Origin: Companilactobacillus futsaii JCM 17355
GTDB lineage: Bacteria; Bacillota; Bacilli; Lactobacillales; Lactobacillaceae
DNA: 64,000 nt
Direction: 5' to 3'
Assembly (NCBI RefSeq): GCF_001435505.1
Contig: NZ_AZDO01000039.1
Location: 21,287-85,286, forward strand
In this document: piece by piece, positions 7,576-15,444 of the stretch
How the letters are laid out: each line of letters begins with the position of its first letter
Numbering within the stretch: position 1 is the stretch's first letter
Translations under genes and position numbers: made by a program
The notes under the pieces: model-generated
What the model was told of the DNA's origin: nothing
Databases searched by the model: none
The model's input: only the letters and a program-made list of their open reading frames with translations

Positions 7576-8571
7576 TTATTTTTCCTCATCTGCTTCAAAA
7601 ACAAGTCCAGCGCTTGTTCTTGCTTGTTCCAGAACTCTATTTACTATTCTGGCATATCCTAATAGTTTATCATAAGTGGCCGTATCTTTTTCCAACATAA
7701 TTCTGGCAAATTCTCTAGCTTCAGAATCCATCGGATTTTGACTCTTAACTGTTGGAACATCTGTAACGTTCTTATTGTCGTCAGCCCAGTCAAGATGATG
7801 AATATCCCCACCATTATCCAAGACTAAGGTATCACGTCCAAAGTAAATTTCAGATGACATATAAGAATTCTTCGTCTTGCCGATAATAATATTGACATCA
7901 AAATCAGGATACTTCAAAGTCAAGCTGCCACTGCCATCGACACCAGAACTGAGAAATTCAGCGCTGTATTCGACTTTTTCTGGTTGACCGAATAAAACAA
8001 CCGCATCATAAACTGTGTAAACTCCCAAGTCATACAAAGCTCCACCAGAGAACTTAGTTGTAAAGATATTAGGATTTTTCCCTGCCAAATAAGCGTCATA
8101 ACGACTTGAATACTTCATATAGGAGAATGTTGCTCCACTAAGTTCAGCACGATGTTTATTGACGATTTCTTCAATCTTCTTAAAAATTGGTTCGTGAATA
8201 TGTCTAGCAGCTTCAAATATGTAGACGCCTTTTTCTTGAGCCAATTTTTCCAAAACACTGAATTCTTGAATGTTGGAAGTACTAGGCTTTTCCACAATCA
8301 CGTTCTTGTTGTTTTCAATTGCCAACTTAGCCTGACTGAAGTGCAAAGCATTTGGAGATGCAATGTAAACTGTATCAAAATCCTTTTTAAAAAAGTCATT
8401 CAAGTCAGTACTCATATCGATGTTTTGTTTTTTTAAATCAGCAACGAAACTTTGAGCCTTCTCAATTGTTCTTGAGTAAACGTGAGTTAACTCAAAAGTT
8501 TTGGTTTCATCAACTGCCTTAATAAATTGTTCTGTGATCCAATTTGTTCCCATTATTCCTAAACTAATCAT
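7576..8571 (-). CDS. Gfo/Idh/MocA-family NAD(P)-dependent oxidoreductase
   Basis: A 331-residue protein with an N-terminal Rossmann fold (GIMGTNWITEQF at residues 5-16), the family motif EKPSTSN near 94-100 and the C-terminal catalytic-domain segment FSGGALYDLGVYTVYDAV near 175-192. Members oxidise or reduce sugars, inositols or related polyols; the substrate here is not deducible. The glycine-rich loop is slightly unusual (GIMGTNW rather than GxGxxA/G). A near-consensus cre box at 8603-8616 lies about 32 bases upstream, suggesting carbon catabolite control, and the helicase gene follows directly. Confidence 0.87.
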   Translation of the reverse strand: MISLGIMGTNWITEQFIKAVDETKTFELTHVYSRTIEKAQSFVADLKKQNIDMSTDLNDFFKKDFDTVYIASPNALHFSQAKLAIENNKNVIVEKPSTSNIQEFSVLEKLAQEKGVYIFEAARHIHEPIFKKIEEIVNKHRAELSGATFSYMKYSSRYDAYLAGKNPNIFTTKFSGGALYDLGVYTVYDAVVLFGQPEKVEYSAEFLSSGVDGSGSLTLKYPDFDVNIIIGKTKNSYMSSEIYFGRDTLVLDNGGDIHHLDWADDNKNVTDVPTVKSQNPMDSEAREFARIMLEKDTATYDKLLGYARIVNRVLEQARTSAGLVFEADEEK

Positions 8572-8602
8572 AAAATCACCTCTAAGTTTAATTTTACTTA
8601 TA

Positions 8603-8616
8603 TGTAAGCGTAATTA
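8603..8616. promoter_or_regulatory. Near-consensus CcpA (cre) site
   Basis: TGTAAGCGTAATTA matches TGNAARCGNWWWCA at all but one position. It lies between the oxidoreductase and the divergent permease and could affect either. Confidence 0.4.
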
Positions 8617-8695
8617 CCATAAAAAATGTTTCGTTGTATTAACAATATGGTATATAATTTTACTTTAACCATTTGAGGGGAGCACTTTTTACTTT

Positions 8696-10036
8696 ATGAA
8701 CGACGAAACAGATAAATTTAGCCTCAAGAGGGATCTCGGTTTCTTTCCAGCATTATCTACCGTTATGGGCTTAGTTATCGGTGGTGGAGTTTTCTTCAAG
8801 ATTTCTAGCGTTACAACGGCTACCGGTTCTTCTAGTCTGACGATTTTAGTCTGGCTATTAGCTGGTTTCATTACGATCAACGCTGGTTTGACGGTTGCAG
8901 AACTTGCCTCCGCATTGCCCGTTGCTGGTGGTATTTATAAATATATTGAATATATCTATGGTAAAGTTCCAGCATTTCTTTTAGCTTGGGCTCAATCAGT
9001 TATTTACTATCCTGCAGGGATTTCTGCACTATCGATTATCTTTGCGACACAAGTTATGAATCTTTTAAACCTACCTAGTACTTGGCAAATTCCGATTGCT
9101 ATTATATTGGCAGTTTTCTTATACTTAGTTAATTTGTTAGGTGCCAAAGTTGGTGGAAGTATTCAGTCAATTTCCTTAATTGCTAAATTAGTTCCGATCG
9201 CTTTGATCATCATTGTTGGATTATTCACACCATCAACTCATGCAGTATCACTTTTCCCAATCAATTCAGGAACGCACGCTAATTTCTGGTCATCATTAGG
9301 TGGGGGACTGTTAGCAACGATGTTTGCTTTTGACGGTTGGATGAACGTTGGTAACTTGGCCGGTGAAATGAAACGTCCAGAAAAAGACTTATCCAGATCA
9401 ATTATTGTTGGTTTGTTCCTAATTACTCTAATTTATGTCTTGATTAGCTTTGTCTTTATCAAATTTTTACCTTTCCATCTCATCCCCGGAAATCAAAATG
9501 CGGCTTCTGAAGCTGCTATTAGAATCTTCGGTGATATCGGTGGGAAAATCGTTACGATTGGTATATTGATCTCAGTTTTTGGTTCCGTTAATGGCTATAC
9601 TATGACAGGTCCACGTGTTAGTTACGTTTTGGGAACTGATGATGAAATCGTCTTTTCAAAATTCTTCGGAAAATTAACTAAAAAAACTCGAGTTCCAGCT
9701 AATGCCGGTTTGATTCAAACTATCATTGCTATTGTAATGATTTTCATGGGTAGTTTTGATTACCTTACCGATATGTTAGTTTTTGTCATGTGGATTTTTT
9801 CAATGATGATGTTCATTGGGGTATTCATTTTACGTCGCAATGAACCGGAATTAGAACGTCCTTATAAGATTAATTTCTATCCGATTCCACCGCTGATTGC
9901 CTTGGCTGGTGGAGGTTACATCATTATCTCTACTTTGCTTAGACAGCCAGGTTTAGCTTTCATGGGAATTGGAATTACCTTGTTAGGCTTGCCAGTTTAT
10001 TACATTCACTATTTTAATAAAAAAAGGTCGCTATAA
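8696..10036 (+). CDS. APC-superfamily amino acid permease (SteT-like)
   Basis: A 446-residue transporter with about 12 membrane segments. The first helix carries GLVIGGGVFFKISSV, the amino-acid/polyamine permease substrate-loop signature with its unwound glycines. PVAGGIYKYIEYIYG (near 79-93) and FAFDGWMNVGNLAGEMKRPEKDL (near 206-228) are typical of the L-type/SteT branch that exchanges serine, threonine or aromatic amino acids. GAGGGGAG lies upstream but 13 bases from the ATG, a long spacing. It is transcribed alone and ends in a terminator overlapping its stop. Substrate specificity cannot be read from the sequence. Confidence 0.9.
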   Translation: MNDETDKFSLKRDLGFFPALSTVMGLVIGGGVFFKISSVTTATGSSSLTILVWLLAGFITINAGLTVAELASALPVAGGIYKYIEYIYGKVPAFLLAWAQSVIYYPAGISALSIIFATQVMNLLNLPSTWQIPIAIILAVFLYLVNLLGAKVGGSIQSISLIAKLVPIALIIIVGLFTPSTHAVSLFPINSGTHANFWSSLGGGLLATMFAFDGWMNVGNLAGEMKRPEKDLSRSIIVGLFLITLIYVLISFVFIKFLPFHLIPGNQNAASEAAIRIFGDIGGKIVTIGILISVFGSVNGYTMTGPRVSYVLGTDDEIVFSKFFGKLTKKTRVPANAGLIQTIIAIVMIFMGSFDYLTDMLVFVMWIFSMMMFIGVFILRRNEPELERPYKINFYPIPPLIALAGGGYIIISTLLRQPGLAFMGIGITLLGLPVYYIHYFNKKRSL

Positions 10037-10050
10037 TGGCGGCTTTTTTT
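10021..10050 (+). terminator. Terminator overlapping the permease stop codon
   Basis: GTCGC (10027-10031) pairs with GCGGC (10039-10043), followed by seven T. The stop codon (10034-10036) lies in the loop. Confidence 0.7.
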
Positions 10051-10103
10051 GTTTGAGGTTATACTTTTCTTGGAAACATAAATGAAAAAAATGAGGCCTT
10101 TTC

Positions 10104-11423
10104 ATGCAAGTTCAATTTAATAATAAATTCGAAGAAAAGTTAATTCATCTCACTTTAAAGATTCAAAAATTACTATTGTATCGAATAATTCAACGGACTT
10201 TATTATTGATTTTTCCGTTTGCTTTATTCGGTAGTTTCATCAAAATAATTCAAACCATCGTCTTAGGGAAAGAAGGCTTTTTGACCGATGTCTTCCCTAC
10301 AATTGACAATGATTTTATTTATCGTCTACTTGAGAATATTGCTAACGGCTTGTACAATTTGTCGCTTGGCTGGGTATCAGTGATTGCTGTCTTTGGAGCG
10401 GCTAAGTACAGTGCTAAATATTTCAATCGTGACGATCAGCTCGCGGGTATCACCGGCATCAGTTCGTTTTTGATTGTCGACTACTCATATTCAAAAATCC
10501 AACCAATTTCTTTTCATCCCCAAATTTTAGGAATGAGAGGTTTACTTTTCGCAATCCTATGGGGGATTTTTGTTGGTTGGCTGTTCAAAAAATGTAGTAA
10601 GCAAATTCCGGTCACTCAATCGAATAATAATGTATTGGAAAGAACTTTTATTTCTTTGAAACCAATCATTTTTTCATTATTGATTGCAATGTTGTTTAGT
10701 ACTTTCATCAATATTACCTACTATTCCGAAGCTCCCGGTAATTTCATCAATTCACTAGCTTCTGAATACACGAATAATAATGATTGGTCTCAATTATTTA
10801 AAACACTGATTTTTTCAATCTATACTCTGATCATGTCTTTCTTCGGTTGGTCCGGAACTTATTCAGCTCTTGGCGTTGAAAAAATGGATGTGCTATCAAC
10901 AGCTAATTTAAATTATGCCTTGGAGAAACATACTGCTTGGAATGCTCCAAATCCCTTCACTAGTTCAACTCTTTATCACGCTTTTGCCACTTTTGGTGGA
11001 ACTGGTTCAATCTTAGGCTTGATTATCGCTATTTTGATTATTTCCAAAAACAAAGATTTTCAAACGGTTGCTCGTTGGGCAATGATTCCCAGTATCTTTA
11101 ATATCAGTGGCGGTGTTATGACTGGGATTCCTATTTTATTCAACGTTATCTTTTTAATTCCATTTATTCTTGCCCCAATTGCTAACATGTTGATGGCCGC
11201 TGTTGCCATAGCTTTGCATTTAATGCCACCTAGCGTCTATCCTGTGCCAATTGGAACACCAGGACCACTAATTGCCTTCATTGGGACAAACGGCAGCTGG
11301 AGAGCTTTAATATTCTCAATTTTGGCAGTGGTTATTTCAACGTTGATTTATATACCTTTCGTCAAAATGGCTGCTAAAGTTAAAACGTTGGATGATTTAG
11401 GTCTTGAAGAAGGTGTTAAGTAA
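10104..11423 (+). CDS. Orphan PTS IIC permease (lactose/cellobiose-type)
   Basis: A 439-residue membrane protein with an EIIC layout: an amphipathic N-terminus, about ten hydrophobic segments, HAFATFGGTGSILGLIIA (near 295-312) and a C-terminal PVPIGTPGPLIAFIGTNGSW (near 377-396), as in lactose/cellobiose-family IIC domains. IIC forms the sugar channel and normally needs phosphorylated IIA and IIB, and none is encoded nearby. The stop and the next start overlap as TAATG, so translation of the downstream hydrolase is coupled. The function may be uptake with IIA/IIB borrowed from elsewhere, or phosphorylation-independent transport. The family is clear; the substrate is not. Confidence 0.8.
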   Translation: MQVQFNNKFEEKLIHLTLKIQKLLLYRIIQRTLLLIFPFALFGSFIKIIQTIVLGKEGFLTDVFPTIDNDFIYRLLENIANGLYNLSLGWVSVIAVFGAAKYSAKYFNRDDQLAGITGISSFLIVDYSYSKIQPISFHPQILGMRGLLFAILWGIFVGWLFKKCSKQIPVTQSNNNVLERTFISLKPIIFSLLIAMLFSTFINITYYSEAPGNFINSLASEYTNNNDWSQLFKTLIFSIYTLIMSFFGWSGTYSALGVEKMDVLSTANLNYALEKHTAWNAPNPFTSSTLYHAFATFGGTGSILGLIIAILIISKNKDFQTVARWAMIPSIFNISGGVMTGIPILFNVIFLIPFILAPIANMLMAAVAIALHLMPPSVYPVPIGTPGPLIAFIGTNGSWRALIFSILAVVISTLIYIPFVKMAAKVKTLDDLGLEEGVK

Positions 11424-12292
11424 TGCGCCGTGAATTTAGAAAAAATAAAAATGTAAAATATCTAATTTTCTTAATTTTAATCTTTATCATTTTGGGTGTA
11501 CCTTCTTACATTTGGACGAGAAAAAACGTCACTACTTTAGCCGGCAGGTACAACTCACCAATGTCTCCAATCATTATGATTCCTGGTTCCAGTGCTACAG
11601 CCAATCGTTTCGATGATTTGGTCAAGACAATCAATAATCAATATGGCGAACATCATTCTCTTTTAAAAATGACCGTCCATACAGATGGTAAGATTACTTA
11701 TACAGGTAAAGTCCGTGCTAATGATAATCAGCCATTCATCGTCGTTGGTTTTGAAAACAATAACGATGGCTATTCTAATATCAAAAAACAAGCTGCTTGG
11801 TTCAACATTGCTTTTAACAAACTTAAACAAAGATACCGTTTCAACACTTTCAATGCCTTTGGACATTCCAATGGTGGTCTAATTTGGACTTACTTTTTTG
11901 AAGATTATTTCGACGACTCCTCAATCAGTGTTAACCATATGCTGACAGTCGGAACTCCTTATAACTTTGAAGAAAAGAACACTGCCAACCGGACTCAAAT
12001 GCTGCACGAATTGATCAAGAATCGTGACAAGATCCCAACTGATTTAACTTATTACTCAATCGCTGGAACTCAATTGTACACTGATGACGGAATCGTTCCA
12101 TTAGGCAGTGTTGATGCTGGTAAATACATTTACGAAGGTCACATCAAGCGTTACACCCTAATTACCTTGACCGGTTCAAAAGCTCAACACTCTGATATGA
12201 TCGACAGCGAACAATTCATCAACATTTTCCACCAATATGTAGTCGATAATGGTATGAATCAGACACCAAACAAAAAAGTGCCTAAACCTTGA
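11423..12292 (+). CDS. DUF915 alpha/beta hydrolase, membrane-anchored
   Basis: A 289-residue protein with an N-terminal membrane anchor (about residues 14-32) and an extracellular alpha/beta hydrolase domain of the DUF915 family common in lactobacilli. The oxyanion region IIMIPGSSATANRFDDLV is near 51-68 and the nucleophile elbow FGHSNGG (Ser) near 152. The probable acid is in DDGIVP near 215 and the probable His in AQHSDM near 255. Substrates are probably esters, but none is established. The start codon overlaps the PTS IIC stop (TAATG), with GAAGAAGGTG serving as ribosome binding site inside the upstream gene. It converges on and abuts the next small gene. Confidence 0.85.
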   Translation: MRREFRKNKNVKYLIFLILIFIILGVPSYIWTRKNVTTLAGRYNSPMSPIIMIPGSSATANRFDDLVKTINNQYGEHHSLLKMTVHTDGKITYTGKVRANDNQPFIVVGFENNNDGYSNIKKQAAWFNIAFNKLKQRYRFNTFNAFGHSNGGLIWTYFFEDYFDDSSISVNHMLTVGTPYNFEEKNTANRTQMLHELIKNRDKIPTDLTYYSIAGTQLYTDDGIVPLGSVDAGKYIYEGHIKRYTLITLTGSKAQHSDMIDSEQFINIFHQYVVDNGMNQTPNKKVPKP

Positions 12293-12481
12293 TTAGAAAC
12301 CAATTAAAGTTTTGACACCCCAAATCAACAATACTGCCGCAAAAATTAAACTAAATATCAAAGCAATCAAGGCTAAAATTACTGGACTTGATTGTTTTTT
12401 TATACTATCGAAATACTGCTTAGAAACAACAATTTGCCAAATTGCTATTAAGATTGCTCCAACCGCAAAAATTATCTTCAT
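12293..12481 (-). CDS. Small membrane protein, 62 residues
   Basis: An ATG at 12481 preceded by AAGGTAG opens a 62-codon frame. The product has two hydrophobic helices (about 1-18 and 33-60) joined by a polar turn with SKQYFDSIKKQSS. I do not recognise it; similar two-helix small proteins are common and uncharacterised in lactobacilli. Its stop abuts the hydrolase stop on the other strand, leaving no space for a terminator between them. Confidence 0.6.
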   Translation of the reverse strand: MKIIFAVGAILIAIWQIVVSKQYFDSIKKQSSPVILALIALIFSLIFAAVLLIWGVKTLIGF

Positions 12482-12492
12482 CGATATCTACC

Positions 12493-12654
12493 TTATTTCT
12501 TCATACCGTCTTTTGCTTTTATTTTATGGGTTCTTTTTCCTTTAGGCAAACGCCAAACCACACGAACTTGCCCTTTTTTAATCTCCCATAAACATCCCTG
12601 CACGGCATAACCATTTTTTGTCCATTCACCATAACGTAGCGTAAAATCAAAAAT
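12493..12654 (-). pseudogene. Possible truncated ORF without a normal start
   Basis: One minus-strand frame is open over about 54 codons ending at 12493, with a protein-like composition (FDFTLRYGEWTKNGY, then VQGCLWEIKKGQVRVVWRLP, then a basic tail). No ATG, GTG or TTG lies at its left end, where the frame runs into the rlmD terminator. An internal GTG would give a shorter product. It looks like the C-terminal remnant of a small gene, or a gene using an unusual start. Its end overlaps the ribosome binding site of the next small membrane gene. Confidence 0.35.
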
Positions 12655-12688
12655 CCTTTGAAAAATAAATTCTCAAAGGATTTTTTTA
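12650..12688. terminator. Terminator of rlmD
   Basis: AAAAATCCTTTGA pairs with TCAAAGGATTTTT around a short A/T loop, immediately downstream of the rlmD stop on the minus strand. T tracts on both sides allow it to act in either direction. Confidence 0.8.
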
Positions 12689-12692
12689 ATAA

Positions 12693-14051
12693 TTATTTCA
12701 ATTTAAGTTGAGTAACACTTTCAATATGGTTCGTCATTGGGAACATATCAACTGGTGTCACATCGCCAATTTCATAAGTATCGCTTAACAATGACAAGTC
12801 ACGAGCCAATGTAGCCGGATTGCAACTGATATAAACGATTTTTTCTGGTTTGATATTCTTCAATGAATCAATCAAAGAACTAGCCAAGCCTTTACGTGGA
12901 GGATCGACCATCAAAACATCAACTGAGATATCATTCTTAGCCCACTCGTCCAACACATCTTCAGTCTTACCAACAACGAAGTCAGCGTTTGTGATGTTGT
13001 TAAGTTTGGCATTTTGGTCAGCATCTTTAACAGCATCTTCGATAACTTCGATACCAGTAACGTGTTTAGCCTTGTCTGCTAGTGACAAACCGATTGTACC
13101 AATACCTGAATAAGCATCGACAACATTTTCTTTGCCAGTCAATTCAGCTTTGTCGATAGCCATTTGATACAAGTTTTGAGTTTGAACAGGGTTAACTTGG
13201 TAAAAAGATCGTGGTGAAATTCGATAAGTGTGTCCCAAAATCTTATCATCAATGTACTTCTTGCCACCGAGTAAAGTCATCTTTTGACCAAAAATCACGT
13301 TAGTGTTCTTTGAATTAACATTTAAGAACAATGACTTAACTTCTGGATTGTCCAAAATTTCTTTCGTGATGTCCTTGTAATGAGAAATATCTGGTGTACG
13401 AGAAACTAAGACAACCATCATTTCACCAGTAAAGTAAGCACGACGTACCATGATAGTTCTGATTTGACCCTTTTGGTTCTTTTCATCGTAGCCACGAACG
13501 TTGTATTTACGCAAAATATCACGCACACGCAAAATTTCAGCATCAATCTTAGGATCTTGGATCAAGAAGTTTTCCATTGGTACTAAATTATGTGAACGAC
13601 GACGATAAAAACCAGTTGTCAATTTACCATTAACTTGACGAACAGGAACTTGAGCCTTGTTACGATAATTGAATGGTGATTCCATCCCAACAGTTTTGTT
13701 GACGACAACATCTTTCAAACCAATCTTATTAAAGTCAGTTACGACTTGGTTGCGTTTAAATTCAAGTTGCTTGTCATATTTCAAATGACTTAAAGGAGCG
13801 ATTCCAGTTTGAGCATAAACAGCATCGATGTCATGAACACGGTCTGGAGATTCCTTTAAGACTTCCAAAGTTCTCGCAAAACCGAAGTTCTTATTCACAC
13901 GAGTAATAACAGCCTTAACTGTTTCATTTGGCAAAGCATTGTCAACAAAGAGTGTAAAGTCGTCAACTTTAGCAACGCCCTTACCTTCATATGATAAATC
14001 TTCGATATTCAATTCTATTTCTTGGTTCTTTTTTAAATTTGGTTTTTCCAT
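12693..14051 (-). CDS. rlmD: 23S rRNA (uracil-5-)-methyltransferase, RlmD/RlmCD type
   Basis: A 452-residue enzyme that methylates uridines of 23S rRNA using S-adenosylmethionine. It has an N-terminal TRAM domain (residues 1-60), a SAM-binding motif DAYSGIGTIGLSLA (near 315), VDPPRKGL (near 382) and the catalytic SCNPATLARD (near 405). The usual iron-sulfur Cys set (C-x5-CGGC) before the QLxxK stretch is absent: the region reads AQTGIAPLSHLKYDKQLEFKR. The enzyme is therefore a cluster-less variant, as occurs in some Firmicutes homologues. It ends the pcrA-to-dagK run but is separated from dagK by a structured repeat, so it may have its own promoter. Confidence 0.88.
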   Translation of the reverse strand: MEKPNLKKNQEIELNIEDLSYEGKGVAKVDDFTLFVDNALPNETVKAVITRVNKNFGFARTLEVLKESPDRVHDIDAVYAQTGIAPLSHLKYDKQLEFKRNQVVTDFNKIGLKDVVVNKTVGMESPFNYRNKAQVPVRQVNGKLTTGFYRRRSHNLVPMENFLIQDPKIDAEILRVRDILRKYNVRGYDEKNQKGQIRTIMVRRAYFTGEMMVVLVSRTPDISHYKDITKEILDNPEVKSLFLNVNSKNTNVIFGQKMTLLGGKKYIDDKILGHTYRISPRSFYQVNPVQTQNLYQMAIDKAELTGKENVVDAYSGIGTIGLSLADKAKHVTGIEVIEDAVKDADQNAKLNNITNADFVVGKTEDVLDEWAKNDISVDVLMVDPPRKGLASSLIDSLKNIKPEKIVYISCNPATLARDLSLLSDTYEIGDVTPVDMFPMTNHIESVTQLKLK

Positions 14052-14091
14052 TTTTCACCTATACATAGAAAAAAGAAGTGTCCAAAAATGA

Positions 14092-14398
14092 GATTCTTTC
14101 TTAACCTTGGTTAGTTGAAGTATTCCGTCCTCCATAGCGAAGAAAATTTGGCTGGAACAATGTGGGCACGACTTGGAGCCTTTGCTAAGCCCAAGACCGA
14201 GCAAAGTCTTCAAGCTCGACCTTTCACTAGGCAATAAATTGCCAAGAGAAATTTCACATTTGAGCCAATTTTCTTCGCTATTCCGGACTAGATAGTTGTT
14301 CTATTCTTTATTTCCTAATTATTTAATATAAAAGAAACGAAACATTATCTAGTCGGTAGTGACAGCAGTTCAAATACTAACCTAACTAAGAAAGAATC
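14092..14398 (+). repeat. Structured intergenic repeat element, copy A
   Basis: This 307-bp element fills the gap between dagK and rlmD. Its ends are a perfect 12-bp inverted repeat (GATTCTTTCTTA 14092-14103, TAAGAAAGAATC 14387-14398). Inside are a 19-bp stem with one bulge (14134-14153 with 14263-14281), a stem CTTGGAGCCTTTGCT / AGCAAAGTCTTCAAG (14172-14186 with 14200-14214), a small hairpin GGCAAT-AA-ATTGCC (14230-14243) and an ACTAGATA / TATCTAGT pairing. The stretch ACTTGGAGCCTTTGCTAAG is identical in copy B near 54.6 kb. It has no coding potential and no transposase. It may be a non-coding RNA, an mRNA-stability element or a MITE-like DNA. Confidence 0.8.
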
Positions 14399-14424
14399 AA
14401 TATGATCCACTTCTAAATTCTTTT

Positions 14425-15432
14425 TTATTTATCTTCTTTTTCATCATCATCAAGATTTTTTTCTTCTTCGATGATTTTTTCACCAGCATCTTTTTCACTA
14501 AGAGTTGATGAATCAATTGCTTTGAGCGGGATAGAATCCACATTTGCATAAATATTCAAATGATTATGCAAATTAGTGAATACCATTGGCGCATCTCCAC
14601 CATATTCACCATCAAGGTTAACCATTAGACGATTACCATCATTGGCATGAACCGAGATTTTTTTTGTCTTAGTATAAATAACCTTTGGATTGTAAACATG
14701 GCGACCACCATTAAGAACTAAGGCAATCAAATGAACTAAATCACGCAAATTAGTTTCTTTAACGATGATCAATGAGAATGTTCCATCGCCAATTACTGAG
14801 TCAGGGGCAATTTGTTCCATTCCACCGATTGAATTAGTCAATCCAATCAAAAACATCGTTGCCTTACCATCAAATACGCCATCATCGTATTCAATGTGCA
14901 TATCAACGGGACTAACTCGTGGTAGTAATTCAGCACCTTTAACTAGATAAGCCAAGTATCCCAAAATTGATTTATAAGCTGAAGGAACCTCATAAGTCAA
15001 TTCGGTCATCGACCCACCACCGGCAATATTGATAAAGTATTTTTCACCAGCTTGACCAATATCGACTGGTAATTTTTGACCTTTAAGAATAATTTTGGCT
15101 GCTTCGACTACATCATCACGTGGAATTTTCAAAGCTCTGGCATAATCATTAGTTGTTCCGACCGGAATAATCGCTAACTCTGGACGTTTATCCAAATCAG
15201 CAATTCCGTTAACAACTTCATTGATCGTACCATCCCCACCAGCAGCAACTATTAACTCAAAGCCCTCTTTAGCTACTCGTCTGGCTTCATCTTGAGCTGA
15301 GTTTTTCTTCGGTGTTGTTCGATAGGCACTAGCCTCATAACCAGCTTTTTCAATAATATTCAAAATGTCTCCAACATTACTGTTCATGGTCTCATGACCT
15401 GAAGTTGGATTATATATCAGTCTAGCACGCAT
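14425..15432 (-). CDS. dagK: Diacylglycerol kinase (lipid kinase), DagK/DgkB
   Basis: A 335-residue soluble lipid kinase that phosphorylates diacylglycerol to phosphatidic acid, recycling the diacylglycerol left by lipoteichoic acid synthesis. The nucleotide-binding GGDGTINEV is near residue 64, RARLIYNPTSGHE at the N-terminus and LAIIPVGTTNDYARAL near 90-105, as in the DAGK catalytic domain. The C-terminal tail is strongly acidic (EEKNLDDDEKEDK). It follows gatB by 12 bases in the housekeeping run. Its 3' end is followed by repeat element A and not by a simple hairpin. Confidence 0.93.
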   Translation of the reverse strand: MRARLIYNPTSGHETMNSNVGDILNIIEKAGYEASAYRTTPKKNSAQDEARRVAKEGFELIVAAGGDGTINEVVNGIADLDKRPELAIIPVGTTNDYARALKIPRDDVVEAAKIILKGQKLPVDIGQAGEKYFINIAGGGSMTELTYEVPSAYKSILGYLAYLVKGAELLPRVSPVDMHIEYDDGVFDGKATMFLIGLTNSIGGMEQIAPDSVIGDGTFSLIIVKETNLRDLVHLIALVLNGGRHVYNPKVIYTKTKKISVHANDGNRLMVNLDGEYGGDAPMVFTNLHNHLNIYANVDSIPLKAIDSSTLSEKDAGEKIIEEEKNLDDDEKEDK

Positions 15433-15444
15433 ATCTTTCCCTCA

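Noticed and set aside
12500..12650. Alternative TTG-started frame (MILRYVMVNG...) in the same region as the fragment
   Set aside because: It has a less protein-like composition and its start lies within the terminator stem.
14092..14398. Insertion sequence remnant
   Set aside because: No transposase fragment or visible target duplication; paired stems vary in sequence between copies, unlike the ends of one IS.
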